Shown here piece after piece: positions 53,546 to 64,000 of a DNA stretch of 64,000 nt. The notes below the pieces were generated by a model. It was not told where the DNA came from. It made no database searches and worked only from the letters and a program-made list of their open reading frames with translations. The stretch is from Prorocentrum cordatum (Eukaryota > Sar > Dinophyceae > Prorocentrales > Prorocentraceae). Positions within the stretch are counted from its first letter, which is position 1; each line of letters starts with the position of its first letter. Both the position numbers and the translations under genes were made by a program. The DNA lies in the NCBI GenBank assembly GCA_963575745.1, contig CAUYUJ010018569.1, positions 60,001 to 124,000 of the forward strand. The letters run 5' to 3'.

Positions 53546-54514
53546 CTGACTTTCCGCCTCCCCCTATTCGCTTCTTCCCTCCTTCAATTTCCTGTCCATT
53601 CCCCGCCACCCTTCGCCCCCCGTCCTCTCGTACCTGTTCGTCCTCCTCGTGTGACTGCACTTCGCGTACGCGTTCCCGCTGCGCCCCCACCACGTCTCGC
53701 GACCCGCAGTTCGAATATGCCCGTCTGACATTGCGCAGCGGCCCAAGAGACCCCCTTGCTGTCGGACGACGCCCGTTGCGTTCAGCGTCCGTTCGGCAGC
53801 CCGCGCGTTTGGCCCCCGACGCCGCCAGTCCGGCGCATGACGCGACACCTCCAGCAGGATCGATGGAAGGATTAGTTCTGCTGTTGCATATGTGTATGGG
53901 TTTTTTGTTTGTGCGCTCGTTTGTTCTCTCTTTGTATATCGTGTGTTCGCTCTCGCTCTCTCTCTCTCTCTTGTGGTTTCTCTCTCTGTCGCTCTCTCTT
54001 TTTTTCGCCACTGGCATCTTTAGCCTGGACTCGAGCTCCCCCTTGGCGCGGGCGCGGCAACAGGGTGCAAACTTGCAGAGGCTCGCTCACCATCCGCACA
54101 GTCAGGCTTGATTCGCGCACGTGGTGCAGCCGCCGCCGGCGGGCATTTGCAATCCACAGCGGCCTTATTGTTTCTCTGCCCCCCCCCGCCTTTCCAGCGC
54201 CCCCCCTTTTAGCCCCATTTCTTTTTCAGTTTCCCCTCATTCCCCCCCCCCGCTTCCTTTGTTTCCCCCCTCCCCCTTTTTCTCCCGCTGTTCGTTTAAC
54301 TCTTCTGACTGCCCGCACTTCTTGCAGCGCTGGCCGTCATATGTTGTACGCGTTCGTGCTGCTGCCCTTCTTCCTGCAGTAGTCCCAGCGCGCAGTCGTG
54401 CCTCACATGTGCACTCACGCTGCCACGCCCTCATCGGTCACGGTGCAGCGCAGTACCTCACCCCATCGCGATTGCAGGCACGGAAGCAGAAAGCAACCGA
54501 AGTAGCAGACGTGA
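53546..54514. other. No supported gene
   Basis: Includes a CT run at about 53,950-54,000 and C-rich tracts at 54,178-54,290. Confidence 0.4.
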
Positions 54515-54838
54515 CAAACGAGTGCAGACAAGATTCGCCTCATCATCGACGGCAACTAGTGGGTTCAAGCCAACCGAAGAGTCGCAGCGGTGGAGAAGAG
54601 CGAAGGCGCAGGGACCGCAGATATTGGCATCGCTACATACGCCCGGAACAGCGCGACCGTGACAGGCATTCAGAACATCGCGGCGATTGTCATGATCGCG
54701 TCCAACGTGATCAAGATGGATGGGACCGTGGCCCCAGCAGCAGAGCTGGACCATCATCCGGCAGGCCTGGCCATCTTCAACAACGCGACCCATGGCGAGA
54801 TCCAAATGCTCATCGTCCCGCTAGGCATGCTGGGCTAG
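54515..54838 (+). pseudogene. Host-like coding fragment with an in-frame TAG
   Basis: The frame reads TSADKIRLIIDGN, TAG (54,557-54,559), then WVQANRRVAAVEKSEGAGTA, followed by natural-looking sequence (YARNSATVTGIQNIAAIVMI; APAAELDHHPAGLAIFNNAT) ending at TAG. Third positions are strongly C/G and composition is that of a folded protein, unlike the Arg/Pro-rich alternative frame. I read it as a processed-gene fossil or an exon of a decayed gene. Family not recognised. Confidence 0.4.
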
Positions 54839-55821
54839 TGGTGGTCTCGCCGCTGCAGCAGCTCCACAACCATATGATACCATATGTTCTCCCTCCTCAA
54901 ACAGCTCCAGGGCTTGAAGGTGCCGTTGCGTTCCCGCCTCAACTTTTACCAGCTGGCCCTGCTGCCCCAGCTGATGCCCACGCGGGCGTGGAAGGCGCGC
55001 CCGCCCCCCCCCCCCCCCCCAGTTCGCCCATCACCCTCCCGCGGGTTTGTCGGACCTTGCGAGGCGTCTGGCGGGGCATGAACAAATTGCATTGGCGACG
55101 ACGCAACTCGCAAGCACAGCGGACAACCTCGTCAGGTAGCAGCTGTTGGCGTTCAACTCCCACGTGCATGAATTCCTCCAGCGCGGCAACCAGAACACCA
55201 CTCACCTCGGGCAGCATGACCTCGCTCAGCAGAAGCCGAACCTCCAATCGCACTGCCACTTCTCGGGCGTGCTCTGGCGTCGTTTTCGGTAGAGGACGCT
55301 GGAAACAAAGGAGGTTCATCACAGCTTGTAGGGTTCGGGAGACCACGCTGCTCCAGCCAGCGTGATTCGGATTGGAAATCCCAGCGGGATCCGCGACGTC
55401 GGCGGCCAGCCTCCCACTGGATGGTCTGGGCGCATCGGCGTGCGAATGCAATCGGAAGAGCGACCTATCCCGTGAAAGTTGCGCGCAAATCTCGCGCGCC
55501 CCAGGGGCCGTCCTGCGCGGATGGCGGACGACTTCGCTGGAAGAGTTGATCGACCTGCATAGCTGAACGCGCGTCTGGATAAGGAATATATTTTCGTTTT
55601 TAGGTGGGGCCACTCTTGTCCGGCACACCGTCGCGCGTTTTGTGGTCCCATAGGTGGCCCCACCGCAGGTCCCAGTGACGGCGTTCGAATGCGCCCCCGC
55701 CGCCCATTTCGGCATGCCGCGCGCATGTTTCGCGGCCTCATTGGGAGCTCCACCGCAGACAATACTCAAGACTGCGTTACTCACAACTGAATGGTTTGGT
55801 CCTTCGCCCGGCTAAGTTTTA
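54839..55821. other. No supported gene; short tandem pair near its end
   Basis: A C16 run sits near 55,005. TGCGG(T/G)GG.GC...GG segments at about 55,640-55,665 and 55,735-55,760 look like a diverged tandem duplication. Confidence 0.35.
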
Positions 55822-55843
55822 CTTGTGGCCGTTCTGGTTCAAG
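55822..55843 (+). other. Possible decayed spliced-leader relic before an ATG
   Basis: Fifteen of 21 conserved DinoSL positions match and all six differences are transitions. It is followed directly by ATG (55,844), as in the LINE. About one 15/21 match is expected by chance in the window, so this rests on the transition-only pattern and its position. Confidence 0.3.
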
Positions 55844-56272
55844 ATGGACTCGAGCGTAGCAGGGTGGGGTCTACCGAATCCTAGCAGCCCCGCGAGCCGC
55901 CGTTGGGTCTCGCTCGCCCCGGCCACGCCCTTGATTTCACCGACGGGAGGCGCGGGTGCAAATCGGCGGCGACGGCCGTCGATTTCTCGCGGGGCAGGCG
56001 GCGCCACGATGCAGCCGCAAACAGATCGGGTCCCATCGCATTCTCATTCTGCAATGACCCCGCGCCGACGTCTTTGCGGAGGCTGCGCGAGACGCGCGAC
56101 GGGGGCGAGAAATCGGCGGTCAGGCAGGGCGGCCTATCAGCGGAGTTCAGGGTCTTGGGCGTCGGGTTTTTCAACGACCCCGCCGCCGTATTCTTGCCCT
56201 TTCTCAAAATGGCCGACAAGAGCGCGCCCGCGCACCTGGGCGGCTCGAGGCCCCTCGGCCCCTTCCCAGTGA
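55844..56272 (+). CDS. Candidate ORF after the leader relic
   Basis: 142 codons, Ser/Pro/Arg/Gly-rich (MDSSVAGWGLPNPSSPASRR onward). No recognisable domain. It overlaps the better-supported exon at 56,209 in another frame. Confidence 0.2.
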   Translation: MDSSVAGWGLPNPSSPASRRWVSLAPATPLISPTGGAGANRRRRPSISRGAGGATMQPQTDRVPSHSHSAMTPRRRLCGGCARRATGARNRRSGRAAYQRSSGSWASGFSTTPPPYSCPFSKWPTRARPRTWAARGPSAPSQ

Positions 56273-56395
56273 GCAAGGGCGTCGCCGCCGCGAACGTCAG
56301 CCGCGGTGCGCGGGGCCGCGGGGTCATCGCTGCCGCTTGGAGGATCTTCCACTGGAGCGCCCCCAGGACGGGCGCGCCGTCGGGAACGGGGGAAC
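56209..56395 (+). CDS. Probable host exon starting MADKSAPAHLGG
   Basis: ATG in a good context (CAAAATGGCC). The following 60 codons (SRPLGPFPVSKGVAAANVSR; GVIAAAWRIFHWSAPR) are almost all C- or G-ending. Near 56,390 coding character shifts by one frame (GTRLPAQWAEATTLAR then TAA) close to a GGGGG run, which could be an indel or a splice. Family unknown. Confidence 0.35.
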
Positions 56396-57299
56396 GCGGC
56401 TGCCCGCCCAGTGGGCGGAGGCAACGACCTTGGCCAGATAACCTCGACACGCCCCCCCCTTCCCCCCCTCGTTTCGCGCGCCACTGCCCGTCGACGCCGC
56501 CCCCGCGCAGTCGCCGGCCGTTCTCGCCCTCGCTTGATCCAGCCCACGCGCCCCCATGGGGCCGGTGGGCCCCCCCCCCGACAGGCGGACCTGGACGCCG
56601 GCGCGCGCTCAAAACGGACCCGGGCCCCAGGCTTCTGAACCGCCCTCAAATGGGAAAAAATACTAGGTGGGCGGGGGCGGAGGGCGCGGAGCGGGCGGGG
56701 GCGGCAGCGGGGTGCGCGGGCGAGGATACGGGGGCAGGGGGCGAAGCGAGGGGGCACGCACTGGCGACCAGTTGCTGTTTGACCATAGGAGCGCGTTGCC
56801 GATGCGGGCGAAGGAGCTGGCCACGCGCTTCCACTGATGTCGCGGGGTGTCGGGAATGGCGATTGCGATCGCGATTGCTGCGGCCCCTTGCGTCGCGCCT
56901 TCCGCGGCGAGATGGGCGACGAACTCTGAGTGAAAAAGCGCGCATGCTGTTCGCGTCTTTGCGGTGAGGTCCCTCGTTGCTTGCGGGTGACGCGCGCGAT
57001 TGGGCGGGGGCCAACATCGCTTTCGCAGAGTTTGAGGCCCCGCGCGATTGATCTTTTCCCCCGCCCAGCCCCTCGCCTTCGGCGCGCTGGCCGACGAGCC
57101 ATCAACTCGGTCTCCACAGAAGGCTCTCGTAGAGGCGCGGCTGACGCATCAATGAAAGATCCATGGGGCTTATTCCGCGGCCGCCAGGAGCGGCGTTGGC
57201 TCGGGCCCCGCCGGCTTTCCGGGGCCTTCCGGCTGCGGTCGCACATGGCCGACGGCAGAACGCACGCGGCGGCGTTGCATTGGACCAGCCGCGTTCATG
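56396..57299. other. No supported gene
   Basis: Long GC-rich frames on both strands, Arg/Pro/Ala-rich, without motifs. Confidence 0.35.
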
Positions 57300-57480
57300 A
57301 CCGATCGTGCATCTCATTTATCGCGTGCATAACCAGTCGCGCATGTAACAAGCCCCGTTTATGACAAGTTGTGCGCGTGTGTGACCAGTCGACATATGAC
57401 CAGCAAGTTTATGATCAATCAGGTGCGCGACCAGCGTTGTGTGCGAGTTGTTCTGTTCGTGGCCCGTCTTATATGTGGGC
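57300..57480. repeat. Degenerate tandem repeat around TATGACCAGTCGCGCAT
   Basis: Seven or so imperfect units of (T/C)ATGACCAGTCG(C/T)GCAT with variable spacers. Confidence 0.55.
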
Positions 57481-59107
57481 ATTCGCTCACGTGACCAGCC
57501 TCGCGCGCAAGTTCTTCTGCGTCGAGGTTGCATTGCTAGATTCCGTCGGCGCCTTCAGGATTTCTCGACGCCCCGTGCGCCCATCCAGAAATAATGCCCA
57601 GGCGAGTTGTCTCGATCCAGGCAGCGTGGCAGCTCGCAGCGCAGCAGCACGCAACGCTGCAGAAGGATCCCCAATAGTGCGGGGGTTCCGACAGGGGCCC
57701 TAACAAGGGTTCAAGGGGGCCCAAGATGGACACCAAAACACACGAACGCAAACGCAATAGGGGTCTCGATATTGAGCACATCCGGCGTCGTTGCAGCGCC
57801 TTTTTGCGCGCCTTCTTGCAGCCCACTCGGGGCACCCATGGGCCCCAGAAGGTTTTCGCAGGCCCCGAGAGGGCCCCAGATACGGGCCCCGAGGAAGGAG
57901 GCCCCAGGAGGCCGTGGAAGGCGAGGCGGCTGAAAGAGCTGCTCGGCCACATTGGTGTCTTCGGGCCGTGCGCGCAGCCCTGGGGCTTTGCTAGGCCCCT
58001 CTTGGAGTCCTCCAGGAGAATTTTCGATCCCCTCATGGAGCCCCTCAGGGGCCTTCTGAAAGCTTCGAGGGCACCCCGAGACGCGCCCGGGGAAGGTGGG
58101 ACTTCATGGCCGACGCGCGCCCAGGGGGCTGGCGGGGTTGCAAGGCCTTTGAAGGGCCGTCTGCGGGGGATAGAAGGGTCGCTTTGCATTGTATTACGAG
58201 AGTCTGATTTGCATGGCACGGCAGGGCATTTCTCTGTCGTTTGCCCCTCCTGCCCCGCTTCGCAGGGCATCGAGAGGGTCGATGCGAAGCCCGGGGGGGG
58301 GGGGCAGGGGGAGGGGCGCTTGTTAGAAGTTCAAAAAATCGGAATCCCTAGACCGCCCACGACCAGGGGGCCGGTGGGATTCTCCACGGGCTTTGGGCGC
58401 CGCGGACACATCGACGCTTCGCGCGCCCCGGCCTGCCCATCCAGAATCGATTTCCTATGCGGGCGAGTCGTCGCCGCGATGGAGGCGGAGGGGCAGCGGC
58501 GAAGCAAAACGGGGGCCTGTCAAATCGATGCCGGGCGCAGTCCAAACAGACCCCACAGTTGCCAATATTGTTTGCCGCTCGTTCTTCTGTTGGAATTTTT
58601 CTGAGCCACCAAGGGGCCCTTCGGGCGTCCTTGACAGCTGCCAGAGCCCTGCTGGGGATGCGCCAGGGCCCCTCGCGAGGGCCTCCTGCGGCCTCTTGCC
58701 GCCGCGTCGAAGGCAGTCGGCCAGGAAGGCGCGGCGTGGCCTTCGATTCCAATGCACCCGGGGCCTTGGCAAAAGTCTGTTGGGCCCGTATTCGGGCTCG
58801 CTTCCGGTGCTCTCGAAGGCTTTGCGAGGTTCCGCGCGCCCTTCGCGGGCGCCCCTCAGGGCCTGCGCTGACTGGGCCATCGCGGCGACATCCCCAAGCC
58901 CCCGCGGCCCGCCGGGAGTGACATTGGGGCGGCGCGCCACTCAAGGGACAGACGCTTCGTTGCAGGCGTCGGCCCCGCGGGGGCATCCTTGGGAGGCGCC
59001 GCGCATGCCGCGCGCCGCCTCAGCCGGTCTCGGGCATCGGGGGGAGATTGGCGGGCGCCCCCTTTGACAGAGCTGGGCTTTCTGATTATATATCTGTCCT
59101 CATCTGG
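57481..59107. other. No supported gene; GC-rich dispersed repeat
   Basis: 57,700-58,080 resembles the GGGGGCCT-rich block at 430-900. 58,280-58,310 contains a G-run. Frames of 150-290 codons are open in several phases, none with clear coding signal. Confidence 0.35.
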
Positions 59108-60000
59108 AATTGCTTGAGTTCACGCGGCGGCCGCCCAGAGTCGCGCTGGGCGACCCCCCGCCCCGACCCCGCTCTGTTGAAACCCCCGGTGGCGGGCGAC
59201 GTGGCGGAGGGCCCCTCGGGCGGCAATCTGGGGGGGGGGGGGGGCGCCCGGCAAGCCGATCCACCCGCGCTTCGAGGGCTCGGATGCGGTTTTGCCGAAG
59301 CCCGCCAGCGCCGCCCGCAAGGCGGCGCTGGAGCAATGCAGGGGGGCCCCGGCGCCGACATCAAAGCCGTGCTTGTCAAGAAGCACAAGCATTTGGTCAA
59401 CATGCACAAGCGACGCCACGTCGACCAGGACTTCTGGATGAGCGCCGTCGGCGACGCGGGGAAGAAGCGCTTGGCAGGCGCAGTCGTGGCGCGCCCGAGT
59501 GTCGAGCGCGATGCCGAGGCCGAGGCGGCGGCGGCCTTGGAGAACTTTCAGAAGAGCATGCCCCGCGAGTTCGCCGGCGCCGGGCCCCGCACTTCCTTGG
59601 CGCAGGTGCTGAAGGCGGCCCGTTCGCTGGCGGCCGGCAGGGCCCCGGCGCGGCCAACTTCGAGCGCGGCGGCCACGGCCAAGGCGAGGGCAGGCGGGTT
59701 CAAGGTCGTTTTCGGCGCCGACGGCGCGGAGGGCGTTTCGGCGGGCAAGGAAGGCATTGACAACCTCGTCGAGGCGACCGCCGCCCAGAAGAAGTCCGGC
59801 GCGTCGAATGACCGCGGCGACTTGGGACCGCTCCGCGCGCGCACGCGGCTGCTCGACGGTGCCCAGAAGACAATCGCGGACGAGTGGCTGTCCGAGATCG
59901 CTGGCGCCGCAGCGCCAGCCGCGCCTGCGGCGAAGCCGAAAGGGCCCCCTCTGCGAAGAAGGTGGCCATGGAGAAGGAGACGCAGAGCACCAATAAGAGG
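59108..60000 (+). pseudogene. Host-like gene with frame changes at G/C runs
   Basis: Coding signal is clear but hops frames. EFTRRPPRVALGD changes at CCCCCCGCCCCGACCCC to LLKPPVAGDVAEGPSGGN. The G14 run (59,229-59,242) leads to GKPIHPRFEGSDAVLPKPAS. The GGGGGGCCCC at 59,341 leads to ADIKAVLVKKHKHLVNMHKR and the long stretch up to about 59,940. GGGCCCCC then leads to APSAKKVAMEKETQSTNKRK. Third positions are about 90% C/G. Every change coincides with a homopolymer, so assembly errors in an intact gene are as likely as real decay. The longest single frame from an ATG is 59,336-60,007. The protein is Ala/Lys-rich and I do not recognise it. Confidence 0.5.
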
Positions 60001-60007
60001 AAGTTGA

Positions 60008-62519
60008 AAGCTCTTCAAGTTAGGCGGGCAGTGGGGGCGGCTGATTTTTGGGCGGGGTCGAAGTGCTCGGGCTGCTGCGCAGCGGAGCCTTGGGCCGACG
60101 ATAGGGGCGGGTCGCTGCAGTTCAGACGGCGCGAGCTGCTGGCGCGAGGTGCCATCGCGGGCGCCGCTGCGAGCTCGAGGCGGGGCCCTTCGGGCGCTGT
60201 CGCGCGACGGCGAGCAGCGCGATGCGCAGTCCGACGGGAAATGCCGAAGGCCCCCCCGTGGCCAGGCCGTTCCGGCGCCTCCGAGGGGGCGCCCGCGAGG
60301 GGTGGGGTCTTCGCCAGTCGGTCGGAATAGCGCCCTCTCCATGGCGCCCATCGCATTCCCTCCGTTGCATGGGGCACTCGCACTGGATAGTGCTCCACTC
60401 TCTCACTTGGCCGCGCGGGTCTCCGCCCTTCCCTCCCTGGCTAGGCTTTCCCGTGCATGAGTTAGCGCGGCTGTCTGGCGCTATCTAGTCCAGACGCCGC
60501 GACGCGAGCGAATGCGAAACTCCGACGACTCAGACGGTCAACCATGGCCGGCAGCGGAAGAGTCGATCCCCGCGATTGCATGCGCGAGTCCGCAGCGGCC
60601 CTGAGTCGGGCAGGGGGCGGGGGGGGGGAGACGGGGGAAGGGCGATGATGGAGGGGGGCGGGGACAAGGAGAACGGGGGGGCGCGAGCTCGCGCGCCGTC
60701 GCCCCGTGCTGTTGCGCCATAGCCGGTTTGTGCTGCTTTGGATGAACGGACGATTGTTTCTGGCTTTCCTTGTAGCCATGTACAGTTCCACGGTGGCATC
60801 CCTCGGCGCAAATTCCACCTCCAAGTTCTGGGGCGACAGCCTGCCCCAGCCAGGGAAATGGCCCCCTCGAGAGCACTTCGCGGCGCAGCTTGCTCCCGCA
60901 GTTTCAAGGGTAACGACGCAGCTGGCGCGCAAATGCCCATCTTCGCAAGCGCAGACAAGAGCTTCCAATCAGCGCGAATGGAATACAGACCAAACGAAGA
61001 TCATCCAAGAGAAGCACGTTGGACATGCGCAATTGGAGCGCAAAGATCGACACGTCTGACTACAATCGACGCCGACCCCTTCGTGGTGGCCGAGGTCCAA
61101 GGCGCACGGGGGTGGGGGGGGCGCCGCGTCTTCGTTGGGATGAAGCCGCGCTTGCGAGATTTCAGACTAACAAAACCCCAGTGGCGGGGCGTTTGGCAAG
61201 GCATTCACGGGCTTGGACACATCCAAGCGCTCAATTCAGCAGAAGGTGGCTCCGTGGATGGCAGCCCCATCGGGCAAATTCGGATATGACAGCAGCTGGA
61301 ATGCGAGAACCTTTCCCCGCGACAAGCTGTTCCGACGCCGATCCAAACCCAGCAGGCTTGCGACATTCATGGGATGATAGGCCGTCGCTGTGATTCCAGA
61401 GTGCCGCGGCAATCATGACGCGTTCGAGGCAGCGATCGTTTCCTACCCGTGTACACGCAGGGTCTTCCGCAACCATCTCCAGCGCAGCTCCGGCGGCGCT
61501 GATTTCTTCGCCCCTCAAGGTCAATGACGCGGTGATGCCCCAGATATTCCTGTTTCGCATGAAATCGCGAGTCATGGGGCGAGTCGCTCTGCTCGCATTC
61601 CGCTGCCAGATGGGCGACCTCACCGCGGCCACCCTCAACGCGCGCAGCTTCGACGTCGATGGTGGAGCCCAAAGTTTGGCGCAGAACTGCTGGGTGACTC
61701 TGGCGCGAATCGCGGGGGCCCAGCGAGTTAAGCATGCGTCGCAGTTGGTGATCTCAACGCGCCCGCTGGAACATTTCAAACACTATATCGGCCCTTGCAA
61801 CAGGCCGTTCGCCCTTCAACTCCAACGCGATGCGCATGTTCAGCCGTCTCGCAGATATTGGGAAGAACGGTTCGCGTCGACCAATACATGCCCAACCCAC
61901 GACTGCAGGGATTTAACGTAGGTATCCTCCATAGATCGATTGGTCGCTGGCTTCCTGCACACGTTTTGCTTCGCGTGGGTTTTCTGGCGGAGATTGATGC
62001 GACGCGGCTGCCATTTCTGTCCAGCGCCCGCGCGAGCGCGCCCCAGATGCCCGTGAAGTTCGCGACCGAACCGGGCCTGCCAGGAGGCCCAGCGGGCATT
62101 CCTGCGCAAGTCTTTCGCGACCCACGGTGCCCAGACAACCTTCAACAGCTACTGCGGGCCCCCAGCTGCACGCCACTGGCGAGGTCTCAAAGACGCGATG
62201 GATGCCAAGCACGTGCGAGACGAATGCCAAGGGCTGCCGAACACGACAAAAGGTCCGCGGGTAAGAGGCGGCAGCAGTACCACTCTCCGCGCGGCCCCAT
62301 ATCGCGCATGGAGAAATGAAATTGACCCAGCGGAGAGGCACATTGCTACGACGGAGGACGGCGCCAAAAAGAAGGGCCTCTGAATCGGTCAGCAGGGGGC
62401 CTGGGGTTGCAGCTGAAGCTCAATGCAGGGACGCCAGCGCTCACGTGCGTAGGGCCTCTTTCCGGACTCCCAGGGCTGGCCGCGTGCTTCTCGCTGGGGT
62501 CCGCCCTGAGGGGCTCCGC
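60008..62519. other. Mostly unassigned; faint coding traces
   Basis: 60,190-60,290 may continue the gene above (ALSRDGEQRDAQSDGKCRRP). A frame at 62,198-62,383 (MDAKHVRDECQGLPNTTKGP) may belong to the decayed LINE downstream. Nothing else is supportable. Confidence 0.3.
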
Positions 62520-63930
62520 GAGGCTTCCTCTATCGTCCGCGATCCTCATGGAATTGAAATGGCCGTTGCTCTCAGTTCACATTGGGGGCCGATATTCGGG
62601 TCTAGGACCTCCAGCGATCAGGCCCGAAAGAATTTCCTCGGTCAGGTGGCCCCGCGACAGCCCCTACTTCGGCATCGGCTTCCTTCTAAAGGCGTGCCCG
62701 ATAGAACCTTTAAACACGCTAGACATTCTGCCCCAGGGATCGATCAACTCCGCCACCTCGAGTGGCGTGGTCTACCTGAACCAATCGCTATCCTGCAAAC
62801 TCATGCGCCATCCTCGCGCGGGCCACCCAGCCCCCCCGGAACTCGACGACAGCCTCTCCGCCCTCCCCCCCAGAGGAAATGAGCCAGAAGACACCCGCAG
62901 CTGCCTTCGCAAACAGGCCCAGGTGCGACCATTTTTCGCGCAGGGATACCGATGCCAAGATGCACGCTAGCGCCATTAATTTTCAAAACTGCGCCAGGTG
63001 GCCCGGTAAACGACACGCGAACTTCAACGAGGTTTCGCCCCGAACTTAAAATCCGGCACCAACATTGTCAGCGTCGACGTCGCGGCCAGGCAGGCGAGCG
63101 TCAACCTTCAAGCTGACATCGAGCACCCAGCATTCGCGGCGTGCGACGCGGGGGCGGCCTTCCCATGCTTGTGCCACCAATGGCAATTCGAAGTTATGAG
63201 TAGGCGTGGTCTTGCTTCTGGTTTTCATCATGTCATTCTAGCTGTTCACTTCCTCCCTCGGGTTGGTGCTCGCTTTCAGGGCCGACTTGTTTCTCGCTCC
63301 AACTTAGCTTCTGGGGCCCTCCAGGGCTGCCCACTCTCCGGGCCCCTGTGGGCGCCAACTATGGACCCCGCTCGCAGGTTGCTCAACCCGGCATCTCAGC
63401 GGCCCCAGGAACGACGCCACAGGGGCTCTCTTGGAGGATATGTTGACGATGTAGCGATGGTGATGTTGCGCGTGAGTGATCTGATGCACGTCGCCTATAT
63501 ACTGAGCGCTTTGTGTTGCCCAAACTGCAAAAAGTAGAACGTTCGCTCTGGGCGATTGCACAGAGCAGGTCAACCAACCAATCCGAGATGACTTGCGAAG
63601 GTAGGCCCCTCACTGGTCATACTTCAAAATCGATGGCCACGCCACGTACTTAGGGTTTGAGATTCAGCCACGCCAGCCACCATGCGGGGCCTGCGGCAGA
63701 GAAATGGTGGGCTCGCACAGCGGCCCTCTCAGCGTCGGTGGCGGCTCCCAGTGTGCTTTCAAGTATGTGCAACTCCATTGCTTTGCCCATGATCTTCCAC
63801 CTCGCCCGACTGTTCCCACCTCGCCCGACCGTTCCCCCTTCCACCACGATTCGTAAACCCGAGCATCAGGCTTTGCGGGGGCTCTTGCGAATCCCGCCTA
63901 ACAGCTCAGCCTCTCTGACATGCGAGCGTT
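62520..63930 (+). pseudogene. Decayed LINE reverse transcriptase
   Basis: Fragments in different frames line up with the LINE ORF2 at 29,395. HWGPIFGS matches YWGPVFSK, HSAPGIDQLRHLEWR matches SAPGPDGLHYAAWR, a DTDAKMHASAINFQN stretch fits the RPLxLKN..NK region, and ACDAGAAFPCLCHQW fits motif A. GALQGCPLSGPLW is motif B, GGYVDDVAMV is motif C, and ATYLGFEIQP is the element after it. Stops and frameshifts separate them. The YVDD motif C and overall divergence show it is a different, older LINE family. It probably continues past the window end. Confidence 0.75.
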
Positions 63931-64000
63931 GCCCAGCTTTGCAAGATTGCCCCTACCTTCTCCCAGATTCTGCCATGGGCGAGCAGCCGCCGCGCGTCGT
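63931..64000. other. Window edge, probable continuation of the LINE relic
   Basis: One frame keeps LINE-like C-terminal composition up to the edge, but no motif is decisive. Confidence 0.25.

Noticed and set aside
53700-53730. tRNA-like T-loop (GTTCGAAT)
   Set aside because: No acceptor, D- or anticodon-arm pairing could be found around it.
52311-54017. 568-codon minus-strand Glu/Gly-rich ORF
   Set aside because: Built on CTC and GA microsatellites; no domain and no codon-position signal outside them.
56186-56208. Spliced-leader-like CCGTA...CTCAAA before ATG 56,209
   Set aside because: Needs two gaps to align to DinoSL; match no better than chance.

Overview
The window comes from a dinoflagellate nuclear genome. 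The best evidence is an exact 22-nt copy of the dinoflagellate spliced leader (DinoSL) at 27,833-27,854. A very GC-rich, repeat-saturated landscape with few host exons fits this. Two large, almost intact retroelements carry nearly all recognisable coding capacity. The rest is satellite DNA, microsatellites, small inverted-repeat elements and short, often broken, host-like exons. No rRNA, tRNA or CRISPR was found by eye.

Layout. 0-1.6 kb: GC-rich DNA with a three-piece host gene fragment whose last piece resembles an EF-hand. 1.6-7.5 kb: microsatellites, hairpins and an 82-bp tandem repeat. 7.85-10.54 kb: a nested P-Q-Q-P repeat, where P is a 265-bp element with terminal inverted repeats and Q is a tandemly duplicated 1.07-kb hairpin-rich unit. 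12.2-22.0 kb: a 13-bp satellite with a higher-order module, interrupted by a GTC-rich block and by two composite elements bounded by shared inverted repeats. 22-27.8 kb: GGA/GGT microsatellites and dispersed repeats. 27.83-34.0 kb (+): a LINE-type retrotransposon starting exactly at the spliced leader, with ORF1 and a 1,528-aa ORF2 (endonuclease, reverse transcriptase, zinc knuckle). 35.12-51.47 kb (-): a 16.3-kb tyrosine-recombinase (DIRS/Ngaro/PAT-type) retrotransposon. 51.5-62.3 kb: microsatellites plus scattered host-like exons, several frameshifted at G/C runs. 62.5-64 kb: a decayed LINE reverse transcriptase running to the window edge.

The most notable system is the tyrosine-recombinase element. 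It has the diagnostic split direct repeats (A1 - ORFs - B1A2 - B2) with a 3-nt AGA core. Its first ORF is a membrane-protein-like ORF starting inside the terminal repeat. A second ORF of about 4,523 codons is uninterrupted and carries, in order, a membrane anchor, a Cys/His knuckle, a cytosine-methyltransferase-like domain, reverse transcriptase, RNase H, a second degenerate methyltransferase-like domain, a tyrosine recombinase and a C-terminal membrane module. Near-identity of its repeats (one mismatch each in 163 and 207 bp) and the unbroken ORF suggest recent insertion.

The LINE shows the other striking feature: its 5' end is a trans-spliced leader, so the copied RNA had been trans-spliced before reverse transcription. 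Coordinates of domains and repeat edges were read by hand and may be off by a few bases; no database search was possible.
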